Source of the DNA: an uncultured Pseudomonadales bacterium
GTDB lineage: Bacteria > Pseudomonadota > Gammaproteobacteria > Pseudomonadales > Azotimanducaceae
DNA: 64,000 bases
Assembly: GCA_958296025.1 (NCBI GenBank)
Contig: OY282430.1
Location: 2,356,001-2,420,000, forward strand
Direction: 5' to 3'
The notes under the pieces: model-generated
Told to the model about the DNA's origin: nothing
The model's input: only the letters and a program-made list of their open reading frames with translations
Database searches by the model: none
Position numbers and translations under genes: made by a program
Shown: positions 33,497 to 43,436 of the stretch, in pieces
How positions within the stretch are numbered: the stretch's first letter is position 1
Layout: every line of letters begins with the position of its first letter

Positions 33497-34636
33497 TTAG
33501 CCGGCCACCGCGCCCGCCTCACGCAGGCGCCCTATTTCTTCTGGGCTAAAGCCAAAGTCCGCAAGGATCTCGTCGGTGTGGGCGCCGGGGGCCGCGGCGG
33601 CGGGCGGCGTTGCCGCCGGGGTGCGGCTGAAGCGGGGCGCGGGCGCGGCTTGGTGCAGGCCGTCCACCTCCACGAAGGTGTTGCGGGAGCGGTTGTGGGG
33701 ATGGTTGATGGCGTCCTGAAAGTTCAGCACCGGCGCATAGCAGATGTCCGTGCCCAGCATGATGGCGTCCCACTCGTCGCGGGTCTTGGTCTTGAAGATG
33801 CGCGTGAGGCGCTGGCGCATGGCCGGCCAGTCCTCACGGTTCAGCTGCGGGGACAGATCGCTTTCCTGCCCAAGGCCGGACTTCTCCAGCAGCAGGGCGT
33901 AGAACTGCGGTTCAAGGGAACCGATGGAGACGTGCTTGCCGTCCTTGGTTGCATAAACACCGTAGAAGTGGCCGCCGCCGTCGAGCAGGTTCGTGCCCCG
34001 CTCCGGCCGCCAGTGGCCGGTGTTCATCATGCCGTAGAGGGCGTTCATGAGCACGGCGGAACCGTCCGTCATGGCGGCGTCCACCACTTGGCCTCGGCCG
34101 GACTGCGCCCTCTCAAAGAGCGCCGCAACCACGCCGAAGGCCAACAGCATGCCGCCGCCGCCGAAATCGCCCACCAAGTTCAGGGGCGGCACCGGCGGAC
34201 CGCCGGGCTGGCCGATGGAATGCAGGGCGGCGGTCAGGGAAATGTAGTTGATGTCGTGCCCGGCCGCCTTGGCTAGGGTTCCGCTTTGGCCCCAACCAGT
34301 CATGCGGCCATAGACCAGACGCGGGTTGCGCTCCAAGCAAACCTCCGGGCCCAGGCCAAGGCGCTCCATGACTCCGGGCCGGAACCCCTCGATCAGGACG
34401 TCCGCCCGCTCGAGTAGCTGCAGAACGGTCTCCACGCCCTCGCCGTGCTTGAGGTCCACGGCGACGCTGCGGCGGCCTCTGGCCAAAATATCCACCCGCC
34501 CAGCGCCCTGGCCAACGGCGGAGGCCCGGTCAACGCGAATGACCTCCGCCCCCATGTCCGCCAGCATCATGGCGCAAAACGGCCCCGGGCCGATGCCTTG
34601 CAGTTCGACGACCCTCAGCCCGCTCAGGGGACCCAT
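33497..34636 (-). CDS. CaiB/BaiF family enzyme, alpha-methylacyl-CoA racemase-like
   Basis: 379 residues. The opening LSGLRVVELQGIGPGPFCAMMLADMGAEVIRVDR is the CoA-binding start of the class III family. The pattern GHDINYISLTAALHSIG and LVGDFGGGGMLLAFGVVAALFER matches alpha-methylacyl-CoA racemase, with the catalytic His in GHDINY and Asp in VGDFGGGG. The reaction is probably epimerisation of 2-methyl-branched acyl-CoA, needed for beta-oxidation of isoprenoid or steroid side chains, which releases propionyl-CoA. That fits the methylmalonyl pathway genes about 10 kb away. It starts 10 bp after the stop of the third TonB-dependent receptor, so the two may form an operon. Confidence 0.88.
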   Translation of the reverse strand: MGPLSGLRVVELQGIGPGPFCAMMLADMGAEVIRVDRASAVGQGAGRVDILARGRRSVAVDLKHGEGVETVLQLLERADVLIEGFRPGVMERLGLGPEVCLERNPRLVYGRMTGWGQSGTLAKAAGHDINYISLTAALHSIGQPGGPPVPPLNLVGDFGGGGMLLAFGVVAALFERAQSGRGQVVDAAMTDGSAVLMNALYGMMNTGHWRPERGTNLLDGGGHFYGVYATKDGKHVSIGSLEPQFYALLLEKSGLGQESDLSPQLNREDWPAMRQRLTRIFKTKTRDEWDAIMLGTDICYAPVLNFQDAINHPHNRSRNTFVEVDGLHQAAPAPRFSRTPAATPPAAAAPGAHTDEILADFGFSPEEIGRLREAGAVAG

Positions 34637-34646
34637 GTCGCCTTCC

Positions 34647-37600
34647 CTAACCTCCGAAGTTGAAGCGAACGGAGGCGCCGTAGATGCGCGGTTCGGTGAG
34701 GAAGTAGTTCCTGAAGGAGCCGGACGTATCGGAGGTGAGGTACTTGCCGGTGACGTTGTCGTCATTGCCGATGTTGCGGATCCAAGCTCTGACCGACCAG
34801 CGCTGGTCCCGGCTCTCGTAGATGAGCGAGGCGTTGTGCTGGTCCCAGCTGTCGATCTCGTCGCCGATGGTGTTGAACTCCCGGGCGTAGGAGCCATCCT
34901 GCCAATAGTAGTCCCAACGGGCCGTGAGCGAGCCGCGCATGGCCGGAACCTCCCATGAATAAGCAAGGCCAAGCCTGATCGTGTGCTCCGGGGAGTTCGG
35001 CAGTTGGTTGCCGTCCAAGTCAACGGGAATGCCGTCGGAGGTCTCCACGCCGGCCGCCGTGAGGAAGTTTCTGGAGAAGTAGGCCGGGATGGCGACGCCG
35101 GCGGCGTTGGCCGGATAGGCAACGTTCGGCAGAAGAGCGCCTTGCGCGGCCAGCGCAGCATCCAATACGCCTTGACTGATCTGGGCTTGCCTGGCCACAT
35201 AGGTTGTGCCGGTCAAGGAACCGGGATCAATGTTCTTCAGCAGGACGTAGTCCGGGTTGTTGCCGGTGCGGTTGATTGGATCAACGGATGCGGAGCCGTC
35301 CACCTCCGCGCTAAGCCAGCCGTAGGCGAAATCCGCCGCCAGCCCCGGCAGCGCCTCCGGCTGCCACAGACCCTCGATCTCGATGCCCATGATGTCGGCG
35401 TCTATGTTTTCGTTGATCGAACTGTTGTTGACGATGCGCGTGATCTGCATGCCGGAGTAGTCGTAGAGGAAGAAGCTGCCGTTTAGCACCAGCCGTCCGT
35501 CTTGAAAGCTGTTCTTGGCACCGAATTCCCAGGCACCGATTTTCTCCGCACCAAAGGTGAATGCCGAGGTGGCCTGGAACTGCGGGGGAATGGCCGGGTT
35601 GAAGCCGCCCGGCTTGTAGCCCCGGCTGTAGAACCCATAGACCATGCTGTTGTCGTTGATTTGCCAGTCGAGGCCCACGCGGCCGCTGAGTTCGGACCAA
35701 TCCTCCTTGCTGGGGCTGCCGGTCGCGAAGCGGGTTTCGCCGAAGCCGGGAACCGGCGGCACTGCGGCGGCGATGGCGTTCATCGCGGCGCCGGCGGCCA
35801 TAATGCCCGGGTCCCGCGCAATGAGTTCCGGATTCTGAGAGAACAAGGTCAGCACCGTGGTCCGAAACACGGGCGGCAGGCCGGCGAGGATGGTGGGCAG
35901 CGCTGCAAACGGGATCGTACCCGCCCCCACTCCCTGAGCAATGCCAAGCGCGGCGATGCCTCCGGCGGCGACCGGGGCGTTCTCGGCATAAACGCCCGAG
36001 GCGTCCCAGAATTCCAGCACCCTGGTCGAAGCGGCATCCAGCGGCGCAGCAGGATTTTCGGCCAAGGCGGCCAAGTGAAGGAACATGGGTGTGCGCAGCC
36101 AGATGGGGTTCGCCCCGAACAGGCCGCCCAAGGCGGCGTTCGCATTGGCGGAATTGAACAACACGCTGGTGTCGCTGACTGCCTTGTTGTCCTTGTTGTA
36201 GCGCAGGCCGGCGGTCAGCTTCAGGCTGTCCGCAACGTCGATGTACAGCTCGCCAAAGCTCGCCCAGCCATCCTGCTGTATGCCTTTCGACGGGTTGTTG
36301 GTGTTGTTGAAAAAGCCCGGGTACAGCCGCAGGCCGCCAAGCGCGGGGGTGCCGTAGGTGGTTACCAAATCCAGAGTGTTGGCCAGCACGTAGTAGTCCG
36401 TATTGCTTTCCGCGTCATAGATGCTGGCGCCGACCTGGAAATTGAAGGGGCCGTCAAGAGTGGTCTGCAAACGCCCCTCCACCGTCCAGTATTCGGAATC
36501 GGCGTCCGCTTGGTCGTAAGCAAACACCCGGGTCTGGTCCACGGGCAAAATGCAGCCACCGGCCACGCCGGCGGTGCCGTCAGCCAAATTGCAGGGGCCG
36601 GGCCGCCAATCGTCGCCGGCGCCGCCGGCCGGCTCGGAAATGGGCCACAAACCAGACGGATTGAGGGGCGTGGCGCTGAGGTTGGCGCCCACGTCCATGG
36701 CGTAGTCCTGCCGGGACAGAGACTCGCGCTTCTGATAAGCGCCAAGCAGGTTCAGGTTGAAGCTGCCGAAGTCATAGTTGAAGCCGCCGCTGAAGAGATC
36801 CTCCTCGTCCTGATACACCGGATCGTAGTCCGTGTGGATCTCCCGAAAACCGTCGATGCGCGGCTTGGGAAAGACGTACAGCGAGGGGTCGGAACCATCC
36901 GCCCCGAACGGCAGCGCACCCCCAAGGGCCGCGAAGATGCCGGCGGTGGTGGAGCCAAGATGGGGGGGCTCAAAGCCGAACTCGTCGGGCAGGCAGCCAT
37001 TGGTCGGCAGAGGATTGCGCACGCAAACTTGGTTGGTGATGCGCGCCCGGTCGTCGTCTTCGTCAAAGCGGTTGTACTGCACCCAAAGATTGGCTTGTTC
37101 GGTGAGGTCCCAAGCGAAGGTGGCGCGCAGCGCCGTGATGTCCCGACCGTCGATGTCGTCATCAATGCCGGTCAGGGTGCTGCCGTCAGTGCCCGTTTGC
37201 CCGTAGGCGAGGTTCTTGGTGTAACCGTCCCGATCCAGCTTGAAGCCGGCGATGCGAACGCCGGCGCGCTCCCCCAAGGGCAGGTTCACCGCCCCCTTGA
37301 CCCGCCTATGGCTGTAGTCCCCCACTTCGATGTCGGCGAAGCCGTCGAAGCGTTCGAACTCCGGCATCTTGGTGACGAAGTTGATGGCGCCGCCGGTGGC
37401 GTTGCGGCCGAACAGGGTGCCTTGCGGCCCACGCAGGATTTCCACCCGCTCCATGTCGAAGAACTCGATGCTGTTCAGGTTGGTCTCCAGCGGAATCTCA
37501 TTCTGGTGGGTTGACACGCCAGCCTCGCCGGTGGAGCCGATCACCAAGCGCCCAATGCCGCGTATGCTGAAGCTGGAGCCACCGAAGTTGGTGGCGGTGA

Positions 37601-37895
37601 AGCTGACGTTGGGGGCGTTCAACTGCAGATCCGAGGGGTTGATCGTCTGCCGGTCCTGCAGCATGTCCCCAGTCAGGGCGGTGACCGCGATGGGCACCTC
37701 CTGCTGCGCTTCCTGCCGCCGCCGGGCCGTGACGATGATTTCCTCAACGAGCTTTCCTGTTGTGTCGAAGGTTCTGATCGCGGTCTCTTCGGCCAACAAC
37801 CAATTAGGCACCAAGAGACTGAAGACGCCGGTGAGCAGCCATCGGCTGCAAGACGCCCAGCAGAGCGGCATAGTTGATCGTTTGGTGGTTTCCAT
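34647..37895 (-). CDS. TonB-dependent outer-membrane receptor 3
   Basis: 1,082 residues from the ATG at 37895. Signal peptide (WLLTGVFSLLVPNWLLAEE), TonB-box-like region (EEIIVTARRRQEAQQEVPIAVTAL), then the plug (LQLNAPNVSFTATNFGGSSFSIRGIG, VEILRGPQGTLFGRNATGGAINFVTK) and a long barrel ending ASVRFNFGG. The IVTARRREE and GPQGTLFGRNAxGGAI motifs place it in the large sphingomonad/gammaproteobacterial class often linked to uptake of hydrophobic or plant-derived compounds; it is not close to receptors 1 and 2. It lies directly upstream of the racemase-like gene with a 10-bp gap, suggesting the imported compound is handled as a CoA thioester. Confidence 0.92.
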   Translation of the reverse strand: METTKRSTMPLCWASCSRWLLTGVFSLLVPNWLLAEETAIRTFDTTGKLVEEIIVTARRRQEAQQEVPIAVTALTGDMLQDRQTINPSDLQLNAPNVSFTATNFGGSSFSIRGIGRLVIGSTGEAGVSTHQNEIPLETNLNSIEFFDMERVEILRGPQGTLFGRNATGGAINFVTKMPEFERFDGFADIEVGDYSHRRVKGAVNLPLGERAGVRIAGFKLDRDGYTKNLAYGQTGTDGSTLTGIDDDIDGRDITALRATFAWDLTEQANLWVQYNRFDEDDDRARITNQVCVRNPLPTNGCLPDEFGFEPPHLGSTTAGIFAALGGALPFGADGSDPSLYVFPKPRIDGFREIHTDYDPVYQDEEDLFSGGFNYDFGSFNLNLLGAYQKRESLSRQDYAMDVGANLSATPLNPSGLWPISEPAGGAGDDWRPGPCNLADGTAGVAGGCILPVDQTRVFAYDQADADSEYWTVEGRLQTTLDGPFNFQVGASIYDAESNTDYYVLANTLDLVTTYGTPALGGLRLYPGFFNNTNNPSKGIQQDGWASFGELYIDVADSLKLTAGLRYNKDNKAVSDTSVLFNSANANAALGGLFGANPIWLRTPMFLHLAALAENPAAPLDAASTRVLEFWDASGVYAENAPVAAGGIAALGIAQGVGAGTIPFAALPTILAGLPPVFRTTVLTLFSQNPELIARDPGIMAAGAAMNAIAAAVPPVPGFGETRFATGSPSKEDWSELSGRVGLDWQINDNSMVYGFYSRGYKPGGFNPAIPPQFQATSAFTFGAEKIGAWEFGAKNSFQDGRLVLNGSFFLYDYSGMQITRIVNNSSINENIDADIMGIEIEGLWQPEALPGLAADFAYGWLSAEVDGSASVDPINRTGNNPDYVLLKNIDPGSLTGTTYVARQAQISQGVLDAALAAQGALLPNVAYPANAAGVAIPAYFSRNFLTAAGVETSDGIPVDLDGNQLPNSPEHTIRLGLAYSWEVPAMRGSLTARWDYYWQDGSYAREFNTIGDEIDSWDQHNASLIYESRDQRWSVRAWIRNIGNDDNVTGKYLTSDTSGSFRNYFLTEPRIYGASVRFNFGG

Positions 37896-38073
37896 GTGCG
37901 CATATCTCCAAGCGGATGATCGATCAACCAAGCATACAGGATGGAGTAGCGATTGTCTGCGCTGCGTACGGGATTATCAGGGCGATTTTAAGGTCGTTTG
38001 CTGGCGAAGCTGTTGCGCTCGGTCCTGCGTTTTGGGACGCGGGAAGTCGGAGGGCGGCGGCGGACCGAACGCA

Positions 38074-39174
38074 CTAGCTGGATGCCGGCCCGGCGCCTGC
38101 CTTGCCGCTAGGCTGCGGCAGCACTTCGCTGGGCCAAGCGTTGTAAATGGCCTTCAGCAGAGTGGCCAAGGGGATGGCGAAAAACACCCCCCAAACCCCC
38201 CAAAGGCCGCCAAACGCCAGCACGGCGACGATGATGGTGATGGGATGCAGGTCCACCGCCTCCGAGAACAGCAGCGGCACCAGCACGTTGCCGTCCAGGG
38301 CCTGAATGATCCCGTAGGCGGCCATGACGTAGGCCAACTCCCAAGACCAGCCGAACTGCATAATGCCCACCAAGGCCACGGGAATGGTGACCACCGCCGC
38401 ACCCACAAAGGGGATCAGCACGGACAGGCCCACCACCACTCCCAGCAAGGCGGCGAAGTGCAGCCCCAACAGGCTGAAGACCAGGAAGGTGACGAAACCG
38501 ACGATGAGGATTTCGATGAACTTGCCGCGCACATAGTTGGCCAGCTGTTGGTTCATCTCCTGCCCCACCCGGTGGATGAGGGGCCGCTCCTTGGGCAGCG
38601 CCGCGGTCAACCAGCCCAGGATGCGGCGACGGTCCTTGAGGAAGAAGAACACGGAGATGGGCACCAACACCAAGTAGATGACCACCCCCACCACGGAAGG
38701 CACGTTGGCCACCAGGGTTTCCAAGACCGAGGCGCTGAGATTGCCCAACTGCCCGGCCACGCCGTCGAACCAAACCTCAGTCTGCTCCTCGGTCACGAAT
38801 TCGGGGAAGGCCGCGGCCAAATTCCCGGCCATCTCCCGCAACCGGCCGATGACGTCGGGCAGCGCCTGCACCAAGGCGGCCAGCTGCCGCCAAACCAAGG
38901 GCGCCACGAACAGCGCCACTCCCACCAGCCCGCTGACGAACAGCAAAAACGTCAGGTAAACAGCCCCGGCGTCCGGCACCCGCCAAGCCGCCAGCCGCTT
39001 GACCAACCCTTGCAGCAGGAAGGCCACCACCAACCCGGTCAACACTGGCGCCAGCACCCCGCCCAAAACAAACAGCACCAAAAACCCGGCCGCCAACAGC
39101 ACCACCAAGTAAATGGCTTCCTCGTTGGAGAAATAGCGGTTGATCCAACCGCTGATGACCTGCAGAAAGCGCAT
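38074..39174 (-). CDS. perM: AI-2E family transporter (PerM-like)
   Basis: 366 residues with about eight membrane segments in the AI-2 exporter/PerM family pattern: a hydrophobic pair near the start (YLVVLLAAGFLVLFVLGGVLAPVLTGLVVAFLLQGLV), a central amphipathic domain (LPDVIGRLREMAGNLAAAFPEF), then VPISVFFFLKDRRRILGW and LLGVVVGLSVLIPFVGAAVVTIPVALVG and FGGLWGVWGVFFAIPLATLLKAI. The substrate is unknown; the family also includes Na+/H+ antiporters. The start is 3 bp after the tusA stop, so tusA and this gene form an operon, an arrangement also found in Pseudomonas. Confidence 0.88.
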   Translation of the reverse strand: MRFLQVISGWINRYFSNEEAIYLVVLLAAGFLVLFVLGGVLAPVLTGLVVAFLLQGLVKRLAAWRVPDAGAVYLTFLLFVSGLVGVALFVAPLVWRQLAALVQALPDVIGRLREMAGNLAAAFPEFVTEEQTEVWFDGVAGQLGNLSASVLETLVANVPSVVGVVIYLVLVPISVFFFLKDRRRILGWLTAALPKERPLIHRVGQEMNQQLANYVRGKFIEILIVGFVTFLVFSLLGLHFAALLGVVVGLSVLIPFVGAAVVTIPVALVGIMQFGWSWELAYVMAAYGIIQALDGNVLVPLLFSEAVDLHPITIIVAVLAFGGLWGVWGVFFAIPLATLLKAIYNAWPSEVLPQPSGKAGAGPASS

Positions 39175-39177
39175 GCG

Positions 39178-39408
39178 CTACTTCCTTTCCAACAAGTGGC
39201 GGTAGGTTTGCTCTTCGCAAGTGGATTCCAACAGCTTGTGACCGCTTTGCGCGGAGAAGACCTCGAAGTCCCGCACCGAGCCCGGGTCCGTGGCCAGCAC
39301 CAGCAGGCGCTGCCGGGAATCCAACTCGTTTAGGGCCCTTTTCGCCTTCAGCAGCGGCATGGGGCAGGTCAGCCCCCTGGCATCGACAATGACGGGTTGA
39401 TCGGACAC
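39178..39408 (-). CDS. tusA: TusA-type sulfur carrier protein
   Basis: 76 residues. The family hallmark DARGLTCPMPLLKAKRAL carries the sulfur-accepting Cys in the CPMP motif near the N-terminus. The remainder (LLVLATDPGSVRDFEVFSAQSGHKLLES) is the rest of the two-layer alpha/beta fold. TusA relays persulfide sulfur for tRNA thiolation or molybdenum cofactor. I chose the GTG at 39408 (VSDQPVIVDARG) since the longer frame upstream is Arg/Pro-rich and unlike the family. Operon with the PerM-like gene; divergent from the BepA-like protease gene. Confidence 0.88.
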   Translation of the reverse strand: MSDQPVIVDARGLTCPMPLLKAKRALNELDSRQRLLVLATDPGSVRDFEVFSAQSGHKLLESTCEEQTYRHLLERK

Positions 39409-39632
39409 GAAGCGCAGTATGGCACAGATGGCACTACGGCGGCGGGACCTTGGCGCTTTGGCCAAGACGCTGCCCGAAACGGCCGGCAATGGACACGACG
39501 CCGGCGAAAGGCCGGTTGTTTCAACCCCCACCATGCACTGCGCGGCCCAACCGGGAGGGCCGGGTTGTTTGGCAAGCTCCCGTGGCGAATTTCGGTGCGC
39601 CGGCGGATGAGCGGCGGCGTTATACTGGTGTC

Positions 39633-41066
39633 ATGAACGGCTTGCGGGCACTGTTGTTCGGCGGCGGCTTGGCGCTGTGCTGCTGCGCCTACGGGCAGAG
39701 CAACGAACTGCCGTCCCTTGGCGATGCCTCGTCCAAGCTGATCTCACCGGAGATGGAGCGGCAGCTTGGCGAGGATTTCTTGAAGCAGGTGCTCGGCAGC
39801 CTGCCCACCGTGGATGACCCCATCCTCAAATACTACGTCGAGACCCAAACCGCCCATTTAGCCCAGTACAGCGAGCTGCGCGACACGGTGCTGCGCACGG
39901 TGCTGATCGACTCTGAGGAAATCAACGCCTTCGCCGCCCCCGGCGGGGTGGTGGGCATCAATCTGGGGCTGATGCTGCACGCCGAGGACGTGCATGAATA
40001 CTCCTCCGTGATCGGCCATGAGCTGGCGCACCTGAGCCAGCGCCACTTCGCCAGGGGCATTGAGGTTCGCCGCGCCCAGACCCTGCCGGCCTTGGCGGCC
40101 ATGGCGGCGGCCATCATGATCGCCGCCATGGGCGGCGGCGACGCCGGCGTAGCCGCCATCTCCGGCGCCCAGGCGGCCGTGCAGGCCAACCAGCTGCGCT
40201 ACAGCCGCGGCCGGGAGCAGGAGGCCGACCGCATCGGCTTGAACACCTTGGTGCGGGCGGACCTGGACCCGCAAGGCATGGTGCGCATGTTCGACCGCAT
40301 GCACCGCGCCTACCGCTTCACCCGCAAGCCGCCGGAGTTCCTGCTGACCCATCCCCTGAGCGAAACCCGCATCGCGGACACCAGGAGCCAAGCCCAACAA
40401 TACGCCGCCAGGCCGTTCCCAAAGTCCCAGGACTACCAGATGATGCGAGCGCGGGCGCGGGTGCATTTTGCGGATTCGCCCAAGGCCATGGTCAAGCAGT
40501 TCGAGCAGGCGCTTCGTGCGGACCCCGACAACGGGGCCATCCAATACGGGCTGGCGTTAGCTCTTTCCGCTGCAGAGCAGCCCAGTCAAGCCATTCCCCT
40601 GCTGGACCAGCTACACGCCGCCAACCCGCGCAACATCCTGTACAGCGCCAGCATGGCGGAACTGCTGATCGCCGCCGAGCAAACCCAGCTGGCCATCGAT
40701 CTGCTGGAGCGGGAACTGCGCATCAACCCGGACAACGCACCTCTGTCCATGCTGTACGCCCAGGCGCTAACCGCCGAGCGCCGCCACCGGGACGCGGAGG
40801 CGGTGCTTGAGCGGCAGAGCATCGTATTCAAGGACGACGCCGATGTTTGGTACAACCTAGCCGAAGTGTCCGGGCTGGCCGGCAACATCATCGGCGTACA
40901 CTTGGCGCGGGCGCAGTTCTTCTACCTGCACGCCGCCTATCAACGCGCCCTGCAGCACTTGGAGTACGCCCGCCGCCTCACCAGTCAGGACGACCGCAAG
41001 GCCATCGCCCGCCTGAATCAGCGGATCACCGACCTGCGCGACAAGATGCGCGAGCAGAAGAGTTAA
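39633..41066 (+). CDS. bepA: BepA-like periplasmic M48 metalloprotease with TPR domain
   Basis: 477 residues. A signal peptide (ALLFGGGLALCCCAYGQS) precedes the M48 catalytic domain, with INAFAAPGGVVGINLGL, the zinc motif HELAHLSQRH (HExxH) and the third ligand in SRGREQEADRIG. TPR repeats follow from about residue 280 to the end (PDNGAIQYGLALALSAAEQPSQAI, PDNAPLSMLYAQAL). BepA promotes assembly or degradation of LptD and other outer-membrane proteins. The neighbours tusA and perM (divergent) and nadA (convergent) match the gammaproteobacterial arrangement. ATG chosen by the signal peptide; longer frames upstream are Pro/Arg-rich. Confidence 0.92.
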   Translation: MNGLRALLFGGGLALCCCAYGQSNELPSLGDASSKLISPEMERQLGEDFLKQVLGSLPTVDDPILKYYVETQTAHLAQYSELRDTVLRTVLIDSEEINAFAAPGGVVGINLGLMLHAEDVHEYSSVIGHELAHLSQRHFARGIEVRRAQTLPALAAMAAAIMIAAMGGGDAGVAAISGAQAAVQANQLRYSRGREQEADRIGLNTLVRADLDPQGMVRMFDRMHRAYRFTRKPPEFLLTHPLSETRIADTRSQAQQYAARPFPKSQDYQMMRARARVHFADSPKAMVKQFEQALRADPDNGAIQYGLALALSAAEQPSQAIPLLDQLHAANPRNILYSASMAELLIAAEQTQLAIDLLERELRINPDNAPLSMLYAQALTAERRHRDAEAVLERQSIVFKDDADVWYNLAEVSGLAGNIIGVHLARAQFFYLHAAYQRALQHLEYARRLTSQDDRKAIARLNQRITDLRDKMREQKS

Positions 41067-41160
41067 GGAAACTTTCCCGCAGCCCGTTGGCGACCGGGCC
41101 GAGCGCCGGTTCAGGTGCAAAGTCTAATTTGGGGTTCCGGCGCACCGTCAAATGCAGCGC

Positions 41161-42222
41161 TTAGGGCCGGGGAAAGGCCAGCATCCGCTCAAGGGGAATC
41201 ATGGCTTGGCGGCCGGTCTCCGGGTCCACCAGGACTTCGTTGGCGGCTAGCCGCGCATCGTCAGCCAAGGTGTCCGCCAGCACTTGCAGTTCGTTCATCG
41301 CCATCCACGGGCAGTGGGCGCAGCTTCGGCAGGTGGCGCCCTCCCCGGCCGTAGGCGCCTCAATGAAGCGCTTGTGCGGATGGCGCTGACGCAGCTTGTG
41401 GAACAGGCCCCGGTCCGTGGCGACGATGAACAGTTCATGGGGCAAGGTTCCGGCGGCCTTGACGATCTGGCTGGTGGAGCCCACCGCGTCAGCGATGCCG
41501 ACCACCGCCGCCGGGGACTCCGGATGCACCAAAACCCCCGCATCCGGGAAGATGCGCTTTAGGTCCTCCAGGGCCTTGGCCTTAAACTCCTCGTGGACCA
41601 CGCAGGCACCGTTCCACAGCAGCATGTCCGCATCCGTTTGGCTCTGGATGTAGCGGCCAAGGTGCTTGTCCGGCGCCCAAAGCACCTTCTCCCCTTGGCT
41701 GGACAGGTGCTCGATGATCGGCAAGGCGATGCTGCTGGTCACCACCCAGTCCGAAAGCGCCTTCACCTTGGCTGAGGTGTTGGCGTAAACCACGGCGGTG
41801 CGCTGCGGGTGGGCTTGGCGGAAGGCGGCAAAGTCTTCCGGCGGGCAACCGATGTCCAAGGAGCACTCCGCCTCCAGGGTGGGCATGAACACCCGCTTGT
41901 GTGGAGAGAGGATCTTGGCCGTCTCCCCCATGAAGCGCACCCCGGCGACGATCAGGGTTTGGGCGGCGTGGTCCCGGCCAAAGCGGGCCATCTCCAAGGA
42001 GTCCGACACGAAGCCGCCAGTTGCTTCGGCCAAATCCTGCACGTCGCCGTCCACATAGTAGTGGGCCACCAGCACGGCGTCCCGGGCTTCCAGCAATTCC
42101 GCCACCCGTTCCTGAAGCCGATGCCGTTCCTCCACTGGCAGCAAGGCCGGCTGGTGCTGCGGCACAAGGTCGGCGGTCAAGACGTAGTCAGGAAGGTTCA
42201 CGTTGCCGAATCCTCGCGGCAT
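41161..42222 (-). CDS. nadA: Quinolinate synthase A
   Basis: 353 residues. It condenses iminoaspartate with dihydroxyacetone phosphate to quinolinate in NAD synthesis, using a 4Fe-4S cluster. The three cluster cysteines are visible: [19 protein letters not shown] and the C-terminal [13 protein letters not shown]. Other conserved parts are [35 protein letters not shown] and [10 protein letters not shown]. Length equals that of the E. coli type. The ATG lies 4 bp beyond the stop of the DUF2461 gene, so it is the third gene of a leftward operon (DUF4345, DUF2461, nadA). nadB and nadC are not in the window. Confidence 0.95.
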   Translation of the reverse strand: MPRGFGNVNLPDYVLTADLVPQHQPALLPVEERHRLQERVAELLEARDAVLVAHYYVDGDVQDLAEATGGFVSDSLEMARFGRDHAAQTLIVAGVRFMGETAKILSPHKRVFMPTLEAECSLDIGCPPEDFAAFRQAHPQRTAVVYANTSAKVKALSDWVVTSSIALPIIEHLSSQGEKVLWAPDKHLGRYIQSQTDADMLLWNGACVVHEEFKAKALEDLKRIFPDAGVLVHPESPAAVVGIADAVGSTSQIVKAAGTLPHELFIVATDRGLFHKLRQRHPHKRFIEAPTAGEGATCRSCAHCPWMAMNELQVLADTLADDARLAANEVLVDPETGRQAMIPLERMLAFPRP

Positions 42223-42226
42223 CGCG

Positions 42227-42916
42227 TCAAAACGGCACGTTGACCGCCGCGCACAGGAAGGCCATCAGCGGGCCGGCCTTGGCTAAGGTGGCCGCCGCCT
42301 CGCCGACGAAGCCGGGATTGGCGGCGTTGGCCACGGGAAAGTCGCAGCCGCCGATGAAGCTCTTGCGCTTGATGTCCTCGATGTAGGGCAAATCTGCGTC
42401 AAAGCCCCGAGGCGGACGCTTCAGGGCCTCGCCGCCCAAGCGGAAGGCATCGTTGAATTCCCGGTCCTCCAGCATTCGCCGCCAAGCCGCCGGCTTCTCC
42501 GCAATGCGGTTGCGGATGGCCAGCAGGGCCTCCGGCGCCGGGCGCCACATGCCGGCGGCGAAGAAGCAGCGGGTCGATTCGATGTGCAGATAGTAGCCAG
42601 GGGCATGCACGTCCTTGCCCTGCTCATGGCGGAACTGAATGCCGATGTTGGTCTTGTAGGGCACCTTGTTGCGGCTGAACCGCACATCCCGATACACCCG
42701 CATCAGGGAGCCGCCCAGCCGCTTCGGCAGCGCCGTGAAGTGCGGTGCAAACCCTTCCAGTTCAGCGCCCATGGCGCCGATGAAGTCCAGCGCTGGGGTC
42801 AACACCTCCGCCTCGTAGCGGTGCTTGTTGGCCTGAAACCACTCCCGGTTGTTGTTCGCCCCCAATTCCTTTAGGAAGCCAACGGTGGCCGGGCCGAAAC
42901 CCTTGAAGGCGGCCAT
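42227..42916 (-). CDS. DUF2461 family protein
   Basis: 229 residues matching the DUF2461/TIGR02453 family: [77 protein letters not shown] and [24 protein letters not shown]. No function is established for the family. It is soluble with no signal. It lies between the DUF4345 membrane gene and nadA with 4-bp gaps on both sides, so it is in an operon with NAD synthesis by position only. Confidence 0.88.
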   Translation of the reverse strand: MAAFKGFGPATVGFLKELGANNNREWFQANKHRYEAEVLTPALDFIGAMGAELEGFAPHFTALPKRLGGSLMRVYRDVRFSRNKVPYKTNIGIQFRHEQGKDVHAPGYYLHIESTRCFFAAGMWRPAPEALLAIRNRIAEKPAAWRRMLEDREFNDAFRLGGEALKRPPRGFDADLPYIEDIKRKSFIGGCDFPVANAANPGFVGEAAATLAKAGPLMAFLCAAVNVPF

Positions 42917-42920
42917 ATGG

Positions 42921-43295
42921 CTAAACGTTCAACCGCCGATGGGCGCCCAACAGGATGGCGACGATAACAACCTCCGTCACTAAATTGGCCACGACCATGC
43001 GGGTATGGCCGTCGGCGACGATGCCAACGATGCGACCAAGCATGATGGCCCCCACGAGCACGGCCGCCGCCAAAAACCAAGTGGTGTCGCCCCGCCACAG
43101 GCCAGCGGCCAGCATCAGGCCAATGGCGAGGAACATGCCGCAAACATCCGCCCGCAAGGTGCTGACGCCCAAAACGTCCTTGGCCTCAATGCCCATCAAC
43201 GGCGCCAAATCAGTGGGGTTGAACATATAGACCAACCCGTAGCCGATGAACAACAAGGCCAGCAATCCAACCAGAACCCGGAACACCCGTTGCAC
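42921..43295 (-). CDS. Small DUF4345-like membrane protein
   Basis: 124 residues with four predicted membrane helices (VGLLALLFIGYGLVYMFNP, MFLAIGLMLAAGLWR, FLAAAVLVGAIMLGRIVGIVAD, LVTEVVIVAILLGA). The DVCGMFLAIGLML and ADGHTRM strings resemble DUF4345 proteins. Function unknown. First gene of the DUF4345-DUF2461-nadA unit. Confidence 0.7.
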   Translation of the reverse strand: MQRVFRVLVGLLALLFIGYGLVYMFNPTDLAPLMGIEAKDVLGVSTLRADVCGMFLAIGLMLAAGLWRGDTTWFLAAAVLVGAIMLGRIVGIVADGHTRMVVANLVTEVVIVAILLGAHRRLNV

Positions 43296-43436
43296 GTCAG
43301 CACCTCCCTACAGTCGCTCACTTACAAAGTCCGCCCTCAATGCGCATCTCCCTCTTCTTCGCATACTACAGCAGAATGGGGACAACTGAGATGAAGTTTC
43401 AGCAGGGATTCACCTCCATTTACGGCTCTTAGCGCC

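Noticed and set aside
35502-39333. Long plus-strand frames antisense to receptor 3 and the PerM-like gene
   Set aside because: They run through well-supported minus-strand genes and have shadow-like composition.
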